A stretch of 64,000 bases of DNA from Camarhynchus parvulus (taxonomy: Eukaryota > Chordata > Aves > Passeriformes > Thraupidae). The position numbers were made by a program, and so were the translations under genes. The DNA lies in contig NC_044577.1 in the NCBI RefSeq assembly GCF_901933205.1, positions 2,553,321-2,617,320 on the forward strand, in the 5' to 3' direction. The notes beneath the pieces were generated by a model. That model made no database searches. It had not been told where the DNA came from and saw only the letters and a program-made list of their open reading frames with translations. Within the stretch, counting starts at the first letter, position 1. Each line of letters opens with the position of its first letter. Shown here piece by piece: positions 1 through 11,510 of the stretch.

Positions 1-1409
1 TATACCTACAGCATTTGAAAAAAATATATTTATGACCTGTTTTTGTTTGTCATTCTTCCTGGGAAACATTTTTGTCAACTCAGAACAGCAGTGAAAGCTG
101 AGTTTAATAAAGAAAACATTACAAAACCAGCCTTTCTTACTCACTCTGTGAACCTATCCAGGTAACAATGTTTATGTTGACTGCTGATAGCAGAAAGGTT
201 GGGATATTTGTACAGCCTCTGCAGCTTGTTCTCCACACACTTTAAATTGCCTGTTGACTTAGGAGAGTTACATTTGCCAGCCTAAGACAAAAGTGTTTGT
301 AGGAGATGATGTGGATCAAATTTAATTTCAGTGGGATTTGGCATTTCCTACTGATTTGTTTTTTTTCTAGCAGGAGTTCAGCTGCCCTTTGCAAAACCTC
401 CCGTGTTTTTATAGAAAATAAACTTTGGTGCACGACAAATCCAGGCTTTGATTCGAACAAATTGTTGTGGAACAGAGAGATCCGTGCCAAGGTGCCTGAC
501 ACCACCCAAAAGTTGGCCCTTGGCACGTTGTCCCTTACAGTGCTACCTGTTATTTAAAGCCACCTGATTGATGAGTTTGGAGACCTCAGAGGCAAGGAGA
601 GAAATCCTTTTAGCTGTGCTGCTTTTTTTGAGCACGGAGGTCAGCGTTCAGCAGTGCCTGTGCAGAGCTGCCCCTCGCTGTCACGGCTGTCAAACCGGTT
701 CTGATGTCACCAAAATGCATTTTGGTGGAACTTCATAGGGCAAGCTGCCCAAAAGGGACAATAATCAGGATCTCTAAGTGAGTTTAGTTGCTGAAGTAAA
801 GTCCCATGCAGGGAAAGCGCTGAGTTTCTGAGTGCAGCCACAAGGAGGAGCTGGAATTTGTTGGATGAGAGCGGAGCTGCTCCTTTCCACACTTGGGGAG
901 GAGTAACCGGCTCAGAACTTCTGTTTATGGACAAATCACAACAGCAACAGAGAAAAACCTGTCAGTCCCAGCACTCAGCTAAAACTGGTCATGGGGTATC
1001 CTGAAAATAGTGCAGAACAGCCTTTGGTGAATTTAGAATGATGCAGAGCTTTGGAAAATCTGCAGCTTGAAAAATGATAGGAACCAGCAGAAATGGTTTC
1101 CATATAGACCCAAGCTCAGCTTGGTCATTCTGTCCACCTCCATAGGAAATGTCCCTTCATGCACTCGGGACAGGAGACCAGTAAACCGTATTTCAATTAG
1201 CACAATGCAAAGAGCAAATTGCCTTTTCTAAATTCCATAGAAAATACCATGGAGGTGCACAATAGTCCTGGAATTCCTGCCCTGACAGAGTAATTCCCTT
1301 CTTCACTAGAAGCAATTTGGAATTTGATGCACCACCACCACCCAGGCCTTCAGCTGCCATTTAGATGGGCTTGAGCCCCCCACCTGATATTTAGGGAGAC
1401 ATCTTGAGC

Positions 1410-1442
1410 ATCCTGCATGTCCCAGGTGCCACTGGGGAGCCA
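1410..1442 (+). repeat. Dispersed 33-bp direct repeat, copy 1
   Basis: The 33 bases from 1410 to 1442 (core CATGTCCCAGGTGCCACTGG) recur without mismatch at 1917-1949. The flanks of the two copies do not align by eye. Chance identity of this length over 507 bases is very unlikely, so the copies probably come from a short duplication or are remnants of the same interspersed repeat family. Confidence 0.7.
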
Positions 1443-1916
1443 GACTCTCTGTTGGATTAAGTTCTTTTCTAATTTAGAGATGGGATAACTGAGAGCTATT
1501 TTAAAAACTTTAATTCTATTTTCAGTCTCATGAGAAGGGTGAGACAATACAGATGTTATAATTCACATTATAACAAGCAGAAGCTGACTATTTTTAATTA
1601 CAATATATTATAAGTGTTTCTTGGCCTATCAGCTTTTGCCACACCATGCTGTAAATGCCTTAAAACAAATAATCTAAAATTACCCCTCATGGGTCCCACT
1701 ACAATGCATCTTTAATAGTTCTATTTCTCCAAAGTATCCAGCCTTATTTGCAAGGCCATCCTTTGAAAATTGCTTTTAGTTCCATTTCTCTCTCAGCAAT
1801 GTCTGTCCTATCCCATGGCATTTCTAAGTCAGCATTCCTTATCTCAAAGTTCGCATACAGATATGTGAGCCTTCTGTCAGGCTTTGAGAGTTCTCTACAA
1901 ATCCATTTCCCACAGG

Positions 1917-1949
1917 ATCCTGCATGTCCCAGGTGCCACTGGGGAGCCA
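1917..1949 (+). repeat. Dispersed 33-bp direct repeat, copy 2
   Basis: This is the second perfect copy of the 33-base segment at 1410-1442, in the same orientation and 507 bases downstream. A GC-rich stretch (1950-2040) follows it, whereas copy 1 is followed by AT-rich sequence. Confidence 0.7.
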
Positions 1950-2542
1950 AACCCTGCCCATGCCCAGGGAATGTTCCGGCAGCTGCCTGGGAAGTGGAGG
2001 CTGTAGGAGAGCCCAGCGAACAGCAGATGCCACTGTTCCCTCAGCATGGGAAAAATCCTGTTTACCATGCAGGGGAAATATTCCCAACCTTTTCTTGCAT
2101 GCACCGAGTCTCTGGAGCCTGCAAGAACTGGATTTCTGTTAAAGGTTGGGGTTTAGACATTCAATAATGACTCTGGCACTTTCTAGGAGATGGTGCCCAG
2201 CCTGTCTCTCTTCCAGGGCTGGGGCCAGGGCCTCTGCTCCTGCTTGGAAGTGCCACTTGGCCTGAGGCTGGCTGCTGCAGGGATTAGCATCTTCACTAAG
2301 AACATTGATTTTTCTAAGTAGAGGGTGATTTCGGTATCCATTCCTTCAATCATGAAAGGAAAAAGACCAAGAATTCTTTAAAATGAGTGATGTGAGAGGG
2401 TTTTGACAACATATTAGCTGAATGCAACTTGACATTGCATTTAGCTAATATTTCATCAGAAGAGAAAGAAAGAAAAAAGGAACTTTTTTTTTTTTTTCAT
2501 TTAGAAGCCAAGTTTATGCTTCACTTGGATTTTTTTCTCCTA

Positions 2543-2701
2543 GAGTTACAGGATGGTTTGGTTTAGAAGAGACCTTAAAGATATTCATTCCACCCCCTGC
2601 CATGGGCAGGGACGCCTCCACTATCTCAGGCTGCTCCAAGCCCTGTCCAACCTGGCCTGGAACACTTCCAGGGATGGGGCAACCACAGCTTCTCTGGGCA
2701 A
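2543..2701 (-). mobile_element. CR1 LINE 3' fragment
   Basis: Read on the minus strand this is the typical avian CR1 3' end. On the plus strand one sees, in order, GGATGGTTTGGTTTAGAAGA, GACCTTAAAG, CCTGCCATGGGCAGGGACGC, GCTCCAAGCCCTGTCCAACC, TGGCCTGGAACACTTCCAGG and CACAGCTTCTCTGGGCA. The copy is about 160 bases, is 5'-truncated as most CR1 copies are, has no coding capacity and carries scattered mismatches from the usual consensus, so it is not young. Confidence 0.9.
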
Positions 2702-3724
2702 AATATTTTAATATTTTTGGGTCATGGGGAGCAGCACTGGAGAGTTCCCTTCCTCCAAATTAAAGCTAGGAAGTCAGGATAGTGTAATTAATATAGACCA
2801 GCTAGAATAAACCACAAAAAAACCCCAGTTTACAGATTGTGCACATGCATGTGTGGTTTCTTCTTTGTATTCCAAATTTTCCTAGGACATACATCCTGAA
2901 TTCAGCAGGATGAGCAAAAGAAATAGTGAAGCATGGTGGAGATTCAGCTGTGAGCTGTAAACCAGGCAGAAGGTGGCAGTGCAGGTGTTTGGTAAAGGCT
3001 GGAGCAGCAGCAGGCACAGGAGATGGGATGCAGTGGCCTGGAAGGGGTCTGGCTTATCCATTTTACTTGTTAGGGATGTAAATCACAGCCTAAGTTCTGA
3101 TAAATAATGAGAATGGACACGGGAAAGAAAACTGTCATCTTTTAAATTTCAGCTGTAGGAAAAATTACTATTTCAAACTGCTCAGTTTCAATCATTTCCA
3201 ACGTTAGAAATTCCAACACTTACATACTCTTCCTGGAGGGAAAGCATGTACTTTTCTGGTCTAATGAGGATCACTAACGTTGAGTGACTGACCACAAAGT
3301 AGCTCTACCAGAAGCATTCCTTTGAAGACAAGCAACCATTTTTGTGTGGGGAGTCCTTGTTAAGCAAGTTGTGGATTATCAAAACCATTTCTTTGCCTTA
3401 CAAATCGCAGACCTTGAGGACACATCCATCAGGATGTGAGACCATGGAGAAATCTCTTAATAAAACTCTCAGAAAAGACTGGCAGAGCAAAAGCTTGGCT
3501 GCTTTGCCCGTCTTGTTTGGTCTGATAAAATGTGCTGCACCTCTCTCTGTAAGCCTTGCCCTTACTCTTGGGGAGAACAGAGGTTTTTCAGCGTGATAAT
3601 AAATTTAAGTGAATATTTTGTTGGACTTGGATTAAGAAAGGGAGGCACCATGGAGGCTGTGGGTGCCCTCCATAGGATCTCAGCAGCATTAGAATAAACA
3701 GATTTAGACAGCCAGAGATACAGA
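2702..3724. other. Unique non-coding sequence, no gene seen
   Basis: This is AT-leaning sequence between a CR1 fragment and the GAGATA microsatellite. The open frames within it are short and unremarkable, and I see no repeat or motif that stands out. Confidence 0.55.
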
Positions 3725-3798
3725 GAGATAGAGATAGAGATAGAGATAGAGATAGAGATAGAGATAGAGATAGAGATAGAGATAGAGATAGAGATAGA
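3725..3798 (+). repeat. (GAGATA)n hexanucleotide microsatellite
   Basis: About twelve nearly perfect GAGATA units run without interruption. A short degenerate linker at 3799-3828 separates this array from the GATA array that follows. The serine/isoleucine- and leucine-rich minus-strand open frames over this region are products of the repeat and not proteins. Confidence 0.95.
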
Positions 3799-3827
3799 TA
3801 GAGATATAGAGATGATGACAGAGACAG

Positions 3828-3828
<1 letters not shown>

Positions 3829-3896
<68 letters not shown>
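3829..3896 (+). repeat. (GATA)n tetranucleotide microsatellite
   Basis: Seventeen uninterrupted GATA units follow the GAGATA array. GATA arrays are typically length-polymorphic. The two arrays plus degenerate flanks form one purine-rich compound repeat from about 3715 to 3935. Confidence 0.95.
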
Positions 3897-3950
3897 TGAA
3901 GAGATGATAGATAGAGATAGAGAGATAGAAATTATAAAGATAGAGCCACA

Positions 3951-4057
3951 TGGCTGGATGGGGCTTGGAGCAACCTGGGCTAGTGGGAGGTGTCCCTGCC
4001 CATGGTAGGAGGTGGGTTTGGAGTCCCCTTCCACCCCAAACCATTCTGTGATCTCAA
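3951..4057 (+). mobile_element. CR1 LINE 3' fragment
   Basis: The segment matches the last 100 or so bases of avian CR1 in plus orientation: GGATGGGGCTTGGAGCAACC, a degenerate GGTGTCCCTGCCCATGG, then CCAAACCATTCTGTGAT. It begins immediately after the degenerate tail of the GATA microsatellite. It is strongly 5'-truncated and non-coding. Confidence 0.9.
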
Positions 4058-6429
4058 AGCAAAGGCAAGAGGGCAGCAAATGGAGGCCCATGAGGCCCAG
4101 GCACTGCCCAAGGGAAGGGCAGAGCATTTATTTGGGGTGTGCAGAGGGTACAGCACTGGTGCCAGGATCTGTTGTGATGGTGCAGCATCATCTGGGTAGC
4201 AGCAGCAGGAGGAAATGTGTTTGTGCCTGCCCCAACAGCCAGCAGCAAAACTCCAGCCTGAGGAGAGTCACCAGCACGTCAGAAAGAAGAGAGATTTATG
4301 AAAGGATGTGTTACCAAAAGTTTCTTCTTCCCAGAGTGGCAGCTTTATATCTGCTAAACTGCTGAGATTCTTTCCACTGGCTTGAGCTGGGTTTGAGTCA
4401 GACTTTGGAGACACAAACACCAGAGCAAGTCCAGACACCACTGGAGTCATAAACAAACCTCCTGCCAGCTGCCCATCTACTCTTCTTCTGCATCAAAATC
4501 ACAAAAATAACAAATATGGTTCCTGAGAGGACTTTTTACAAGGGATGGGAGGATCTACCTGTACTTCCCTAAAGAACAAAAATGAAGCCCAAACCATTTC
4601 TCCCAGCCAAGGGATCATAAGGAAGATTCAGGCTGGAGGAGACCTCAGGATGTTCTCTCAGCCAACCTCCTCCTTGCTTGAAATCATCTTCTCTCCCCTT
4701 TTGAAAATGGCACGGAAAACGTTGTTGGCATGCACAGCGCTTCATCTCTCCAAAGCAGTACTGGCTGGTACAAAGAGAATAAATTTCTTTTTTGTTTGAA
4801 TTAAGAGAAATAGAAGATCTGTGAAACACATCTGAAGGGCAGGTTTGGAATGGATTAATCCCCCCATGAAACTGCTTTGATACCTGTAAATTGAGTGAAC
4901 ATGGGTAGCTTTAAATGTGCATTTTCCCATTCCTCCTGAGGTGAAGGAGCTGGAGGGAGGAGTGTTGGGAGCCTGGAGCCACCCAGGGCAGTTCAGCCAG
5001 CCTGGGACATGGCCAGAGGGGTGATGTGGTCAGCAGGGAGCCAGCAGCACCCACAGGGTCAGGGTGAGCCTGCTGGGGACGAAGGAGGAGGAAGGGAAGG
5101 GCTGGGTGTTATCTCAGTGATTGGGAGCTGGCCCAGGATTTGGAAACTCAGCTGCCATTCCCAGACATGTCCCATCTGCCTCTGCCCCTCAGGTCACCCA
5201 AAAGCACAATGGGGAGGCTGTGCCTCCTAGAACTGGTGGCAAAATGCTCTTCCTGTGCTGGAGGTATTGTCAAGGTCTTGATATTTCTGCATCTGTCTTC
5301 AAGTAAAGCTTTGTATCTCTAAAATGTTCACCATGCTATTATCCAAAAGACTCTGCTATAATACTTTCAAGATGTTTTGCTTCAATTTTGACTTTTCTTT
5401 TTTTTTCTTTTTTATAATGCTCTCCAGCTTTTTAATATAAGCCAAATCAAGCATTGTTTCTATCCAGAAAATAGCATTTCAAATTTATATCACAGCAGTG
5501 CTGAACCCGTTGGGTTCTTTCTAAATTCAGGGGAATACCTATTCCCCCAAATAGTTTCAATTCTGATAAATCAGAATTTCCAGACAGAATAGCAGTCAGT
5601 TTAGTTTTAAGTCCTAACCCTGCCCAATACTTAATTCTTTTTGTGATCTGCTTGGGGATGCACTAACACAGTGTGCTGCACAGCTGTCAGGAACATCCCA
5701 ATCATTTTTTGAGGGAAAATTACATTTCAAAACAAAAGGGAAGGGCATCTTTTAATCATTTTGACTATGTTTAAATGAGATCACCAAGAGAGACTATAGC
5801 TCTGCATAGACATGTGCAGGCATGCCTAGGAATTTGGCTTGCCTGCAGTTTATCTGTCCCAATTAAAGGCAGATGCAGCCTTTTGCTTCCATGGACATTT
5901 ATGAACTGGTAGATGTGCTAACAGGGAGAGAGCTCACACACAGCAACTGGCCCTGATCTAATCACACACATTCTTACAGTGCTGTTTGGCTCCAACTTGC
6001 CCAACTGCAAGAATATTTTCAGTTTTCCTTCCTACCTCCTTGGACAGGAATCACCCAAGTTTGGGTAATCAGACAGTTTGCAGTTTATGTCGCTTCTCCC
6101 CAGTCTGTGGCTAAAGAGGGGAATTACAGGATGGGCAAAGTGGCTTAGGCTCCAATTCTGCTTTGCAGATGAGAAGGAGCTTCCCTGGAGTACCTGCAAA
6201 CCTATTGGGAATGCTGCTGAGTGGCTCAGAAAGCTTGGCAGGTACTGAAATCTGCCTTGTGCTCAAATACCCAAGGAGTTCACTGGAGCTGAACATCACC
6301 ATTGTCACACTGAAGGGCTGGGGATGCCCTGCTGAGGAGCACTTCAGGTACCTGCTGAAGCTGCCAGGATGCAGCTCTGATGGAGTGGGGACAGCAAGAC
6401 CTGACCAGCTCCCCTGCTGGAACCCTGGA
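4058..6429. other. Unique non-coding sequence, no gene seen
   Basis: There is no convincing exon and no recognisable repeat. Short T-rich runs occur around 5396-5412. The last few hundred bases before 6430 may include the edge of the following LTR or its internal region, since LTR boundaries are only approximate here. Confidence 0.5.
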
Positions 6430-6976
6430 TGCTGAGAATTGTTGATTTTCTGTGCTGCCAGGCACTGACCCCCCAAGAGAACACTGCATTTGACCTGAGG
6501 CCATGGAGAAGGCTTCCAAAATTCAATGATAGAACAGGGATTGTGGGTGTGGAGTTTGAATAGAAGTGTGTAATATCACATGGTTGAAAATTTACAGTTT
6601 AAGATTTTAGAATATAGTAATGTATATAAAGCAAGATGGAGGTTTTAGGGCAGTGGCTGGTCCTTCTTCACCTTCTTCTCCTTCATCTCCATGGGTCTGG
6701 GTGGTTTTGTGTAATTGGATAAAAAAGTCTGCATTGTGGGCACGGGTGGTTGGTTATTGGGTTAAAAGTAAAAATAATTTAGGTATCATTTCTTGATTGT
6801 ACAGTTTGTCCTTAAAAGGCCTCGTAGAGAGAGAGAGATAGGGCTCCATTTTTACTTTGTTAGAGAGAAGTACTGTAGGACTCATGGTTTGTGAGACTGT
6901 AACATAGATAAGAACTAATAAACATCTGAGTCCCAACAAGAAATATCATCTCTAGCATTTAATCCCAACCCTGGCA
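6430..6976 (+). mobile_element. Endogenous retrovirus LTR, probably solo, plus strand
   Basis: The segment runs from about TGCTGAGAATTGTTG to CCCAACCCTGGCA, giving TG...CA ends, and carries an AATAAA signal at 6917-6922 near its 3' end. I recognise the general sequence, including the T/C-rich run around 6660-6690, as a common passerine LTR type, but cannot give a database name. No gag, pol or env frame lies beside it, so it is probably a solo LTR or fragment. A partial copy of the same family lies inverted at 7030-7332. Boundaries are approximate and no target-site duplication was found. Confidence 0.72.
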
Positions 6977-7029
6977 AAAAAGAAGCAAAGATTCTGCACT
7001 CCCCTGCAGCCCTGGTGTCACCCATGAGC

Positions 7030-7332
7030 CCAATTTGACCCAGACACATATCAGAGGTCACTGTCAGCTCCTCTCAGCAGCTCTTGCTCTCAAGAAGAAG
7101 GATTAGCCTCTGCTTTTAAATTTCTGTCTTGCTCTCTATATATTACTATATCATAAAGCCCCAAACTCTAAGTGTTCTACCCTGTAGTATTACACACTTC
7201 TAATCAAACTATACATTCGTAATCTCAGTGCTATTAATCAATTTTGGAGGTTTTCTGTACGGTTTCAGGTTAAATGTAGTGCTCTCCTGGGGGTCAGAGT
7301 CTGTCAGTACAGAAAGTCTAAAATTCCCAGCA
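7030..7332 (-). mobile_element. Partial LTR of the same family, inverted
   Basis: Its reverse complement aligns with the first half of the LTR at 6430-6976. Shared landmarks read on the minus strand are the TGCTGRGAATT start (7322-7332), the CTCCTGGGGGTCAGAG / CTCTTGGGGGGTCAGTG counterpart, and TATTACACACTTCTA at about 7187-7201. Alignment weakens below about 7093. Substitutions and small indels between the two are numerous, so this is an older insertion or rearranged piece, without coding capacity. Confidence 0.65.
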
Positions 7333-9478
7333 CACAGAGCTCCAACACTTGAACAGCAGCAGTGCACAGAAAGCTCTGTTTCCAGAGGCAAACACCCAGC
7401 TCGTGGCTCCAGCCCCCTGGATGGGAGCCAGCACAAACCCCTCAGGCAGGTCTGGCAGACAAGCAGGATGTCTCAAGGTAAGCTCAGTGCAGTTTTTGTT
7501 CCTCTGCTCATAAATACTCCTTGCTAACGCTGATTTCTCTATGAGCTACATATTATCAAGAGTTTCAAGAAGTCTCACAGCAATGCCCATGCTTCACACC
7601 ACTGCAGAGCATATGCAGGACCAGAGGGCCCTTTCCCACCCTCCCCAGCCCTCATTTTTCTTACCAATGACAATTTACATCATTATCCACCACCTTTTTT
7701 CAGATTCTTTCCTTATCTTTATTATTCTTATTTCATGTTATGTTTATGTGTTTTTTTACCTTTGATCCTTCCCTTCCCCACCTCCCCATTTCCTAGTTTG
7801 CAATATTGTAAATTTGTATATCGTAAATCTGCAAGGTTTAAAAGCTGATGAGGTAGTAGGGGCTGACTGGGAACAGGATCTACTGATGGCAGTGGTTACC
7901 AGGCTTTTCCTCTATTTAGGAAAAGACGTAACCATGGAACTATGTGAGGTGACAGTCAGCAAACCTACAGCTCTGCTGTGAAATATGTGCACAGACGTAA
8001 GCACCAGCCTGTGACTGAGTCTCCCACACATCACCCTGTGCAGGAAAACTTGCTGGAAACGGCAAAACTCTTCCCTTTTTTAATGATTCATGCAAATACA
8101 GCCACTGAATTGAGGGGAGAGAGCTCAAGGTTTGAATCTGGGGGGGCTGGTAGTCACTGAGCACGTTCTAGATAAAAATAAACACATTTCCCAACACTGA
8201 AAAAGGATCATCCAGAAAAGGTGAGTGGCCACTCCACCCAGCTTTTCATTCCTGTGTTTGCAGCTTCTTTTGGAGATGCTAGTCTCCATTTTTTTCATTT
8301 CTTTTAGATTAGAAACCAGTTGAACTTGGTGAACTGGATAAAAAGATAGGGGGGAAAATGAAGATGAGCAAGGAGAGGGATGGCTATGAAGTCCTGACAT
8401 TGGGTTTTGACATTGGGTTTTCCCTTGCTAAGCTAAAACTTGGAGAACCAGCACTGCAGGGTAATCCCTCCAAAGACACAAAAGGCCAGAATGCACCCAT
8501 TCATTCTTACAGCCTTGCACAAAAGGGGTTTTATGTGCAGGGAGGATAATTGTGGGTAAGGAAGAGGTCAGCGTGGATGATGGGACTAAGCTGTAAACAC
8601 ACCTGATTGAGGCAGTTTATCTTTTTGCTTTAAGTGCACCAAACACTATTTTTCACTTGGATTCCTTTGTCCAACACCTCCCTGGTTCAGCAGGATGTGA
8701 GCCCACATGCCCCAGGCCAACAGAGCACCATCACTCATGGCAAGTGGGATGTTTCTGCAGCTCCAAAGGTGGGTGAGCAGCAGCAGGTGGAAGGATGCCC
8801 AAACCTCCATGTGCCAGGGCTCCCAGGGTGCCATCCCATCCAGCTCCTTCCTGTCCTGCAGTGAGGATGGATAAGGTCAGGACACAGCCCTCAATGGCTT
8901 GGGGAAGCTCTCCTGGTGACATCAACTCTCCGACAGAGCAGAGCAGAGGGTCCATGCCCTGGAGCTCCTCACATAAATCACCATAGCTCTGCTGAGCCCA
9001 GGTGTCCTGGGGCCTGGCCCCAAACACTGGGCTTGTACAACTTCTTCTGGCTGTCTTGGGATGATTTGTGCCTTTTGAAGGTGTAGAAGTGACTCCATCC
9101 TGAGCCAGGGTAAGTGACCTGTTACTGGGCTTGGTATGTGATAAATGACAGCGAGGAGCGAAGAGCAGCTGCTCTGACTTTCACATATGTCTGCAGTAAA
9201 CAAGGGGTGGAGGCAAACACACATCCTGCTATTTTAACCTGCTATTAACTTTTCAGTTTGAATTTCCAGCACTTGTTACAGCCTTTTTTAGGATGATTTC
9301 CCACCCCAGGAAGAGGCAGCTGTGATGTTTTCGCAGGCTGCAAGTGCTTTGTGCTTGCTTTGCTCTGCACAGGGCAGCACCTTGCTCAGCTTGTCTTGGT
9401 TTGGAAAGCCAGGTGTCTGCTAAGGAGGGCAGGAACCTCTATTGAAATGGAAAAGGTAAATCCCCTCCCTCCTGTTAC
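7333..9478. other. Unique non-coding sequence, small 13-bp duplication
   Basis: No gene is seen. A perfect tandem duplication of GACATTGGGTTTT lies at 8396-8421 (13 bases, two copies). The open frames here have no recognisable similarity. Confidence 0.55.
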
Positions 9479-9535
9479 AATTTTGAAATTAAGGGGCAAT
9501 TTTGAAATTAAGCGGCAATTTTGAAATTAAGGGGC
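9479..9535 (+). repeat. 19-bp tandem repeat, three copies
   Basis: AATTTTGAAATTAAGGGGC occurs at 9479-9497, 9498-9516 and 9517-9535. The middle copy has one substitution (AAGCGGC). Each unit contains the near-palindrome AATTTTGAAATT. Confidence 0.9.
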
Positions 9536-10857
9536 AAAGATAGGGGAGTAGGAATAACAGCTCTTTTTTAGGAAAAATAAAATAAAAATGCAGTAATACA
9601 AAACAACACTGCCAGAGTCAGAACAGGAGCTGACCCCCTGTGGGTCAGGGTGGTGGCACAGTCCCATCCCATGGGGGCTCAGCCCTCCTGCAGTGCCAGC
9701 TGTGGTTCTGCTGGAGCAGGATCCTGCACAAGGGGGGAGTTTTCCTCTGAAACTCCAGGGCTGCTGGAGATGGGCCTGGGCTCCCTCTGGGAATGCAGGG
9801 AGAAGAAAGCTGCTCCTCTGGGAATGCAGTGGGCAAAGGCTGCTGTGCTGTTCCAAATGTCAGATTGTATCCAGGTAGGAATGCTTGGCTCCTCCCCTGG
9901 GCAGAGCATCTCCCAGTGGGATGATGGAATTTTATCAGCCATGCAGGGACACTCAGTGGCCATGAACAGCAGAGATCTCCTGGAGGGAGGATGGGTGTGG
10001 AAGAGATAAGGAAAACTGCCCCACCTGGTTTTAACAGGTGGCCCAATGAAGAGAAGAGAATTGCCCCACCTCTAACAGATTGCAACAGAATACACATCCC
10101 CATTTGCAACCTAAGACGCAGCTGGAGACCATCAGTGGGTACAACCAGAGCAACTATTCCAGGTGAGGATTTTATTTAGTTTTAGTCTTCTTTAGGATTT
10201 TATTTAGTTTAGTTTTAGGAGTGAAGGATGCCTTGCCAGGCAGAGGTGGGCATTTAGGCAACACAGTTTGATGGGGGAGCTGGAAAAAAAGTGTGACCCT
10301 GCATTTGCCCACTGTGGAGCCCAGAAACCTCTCCAAAATGACTCTGGGAGGAGGAGGGGCTAGCAGGCAGCTGTCTCCTTCTACCCTTACCAGAGGCACT
10401 AACCCCTCCTGAGCTGATATTATTCTCTATGAAATAGCCTATAAAAGATTAAATTCAAGCTATCTGTTTCTATTTGTATTCCTCCTGTGTAGTCCTTTGA
10501 AGCATATTTTAATTCTCCCTGTTCCCCAGCCTCATTTTAGCTGGTGGTAGTGGAAGGTATTTAAAGTTACAGCCGTAATCCCATGGGCCACCATGAAAGA
10601 AATTAGAAAAAAAGAAGTAGGAAGAAACCCAGAAAGAAACCCCAGGTCTGTCTGATGCACAGCAATGCTTATATTTCAATTACAGAGAGCGAGGGGCCAG
10701 ACTCAACAGAGTCTGAGACAGGGAAAGGAAGAATTATGTTGGAAAACCAGACAGGGAATCCATAAAAGAGCAAGTGGCTGTAAATGGCTAACCCAGGTAA
10801 GGCAGTGGGCAGGTGGTGACTGTGCTTCCCATCAGAACTGAGCACCCCACGCCGACT
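9536..10857. other. Unique non-coding sequence with one small hairpin
   Basis: No gene is seen. A 7-base perfect inverted repeat, CCACCTG at 10021-10027 and CAGGTGG at 10035-10041, encloses a 7-base loop; each arm contains an E-box (CACCTG/CAGGTG). An imperfect duplication of AGGATTTTATTTAGTT occurs near 10167-10210. Confidence 0.5.
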
Positions 10858-11510
10858 TGTGAGAAACAACTGCTCCCTTTGAAAATTCAGAAAGGTTAAT
10901 TAAACCTTAATAAAAATACAACAAAGGACTACATAAGGAAAAAGCTGCAGTGCTCGTGCATACCACGTGGCCAGTTCATCTTCAAGGTAGGTGCTCAGGC
11001 TTTTATACCCCTGGGGGTTGTATCAGCCAGCCCTGGCCCCTCCCAAAGTCTGTCAGCCAGCTCTTCTTTGCCATTTATCTGCGGAGACTGCATTATTGTA
11101 ACTGGATTGGAGGTCAGGTGTTGCCATGCCTCACCCCCTAAGCACCAAGCTTTTCCATTCCCAACTGCCCCATGCAAGGGACACATGTGCAGCTTCTTTG
11201 TACCTGTCCTAGACAACCCTGGCTGTCTGATGGCAAAAACACAGAGGGGAAAGGGAACTATGGGGAGAACAGAGGACATCTAAACTGCAATAACATAACT
11301 ATACATCACTAAAGCTTTTCTTAATATCCACACAATAGTTATCCCTTAATTGTGAGAGCCAACCATCTCATTAGCCATCTATAACAGCCTGACACTGCCT
11401 GAGGGTCTGCCCCACAGGGCAGGAGTGGCTCCCAAGGCCCTGGGTGATGGCATCCAAAAAGCAGCACCACTCTGGAAACTCAACTGCACAGAGCTGGTGT
11501 GGGGCAGGCA
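10858..11510 (-). mobile_element. LTR-like unit 1 of a head-to-tail tandem
   Basis: This is a 653-base unit with TGTGAGAAAC at its left edge and GGGGCAGGCA at its right edge (TG...CA). On the minus strand a TATA box (GTATAAAAGCC) lies at about 10999-11008, placing the promoter roughly 150 bases from the minus-strand 3' end, as in a compact LTR. The next base begins a second homologous unit. There is no internal retroviral region between them and no coding sequence in either. LTR identity is inferred from these features; an unnamed tandemly duplicated sequence is the alternative. Confidence 0.65.

Larger units (their letters stand above)
1..2542. other. Unique non-coding sequence, no gene seen
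   Basis: No open frame here resembles a known protein and none has codon structure I would trust. The only internal structure I can point to is a pair of identical 33-base segments, listed separately, and a 14-base T run near 2486-2499. The segment at about 1700-1920 may be part of an old unidentified repeat, because one of the 33-base copies sits at its edge, but I cannot name a family. Confidence 0.6.

Noticed and set aside
3562..4127. 160- and 179-codon minus-strand frames rich in Ser, Ile, Leu and Tyr
   Set aside because: They are translations of the GAGATA and GATA microsatellites and the neighbouring CR1 fragment.
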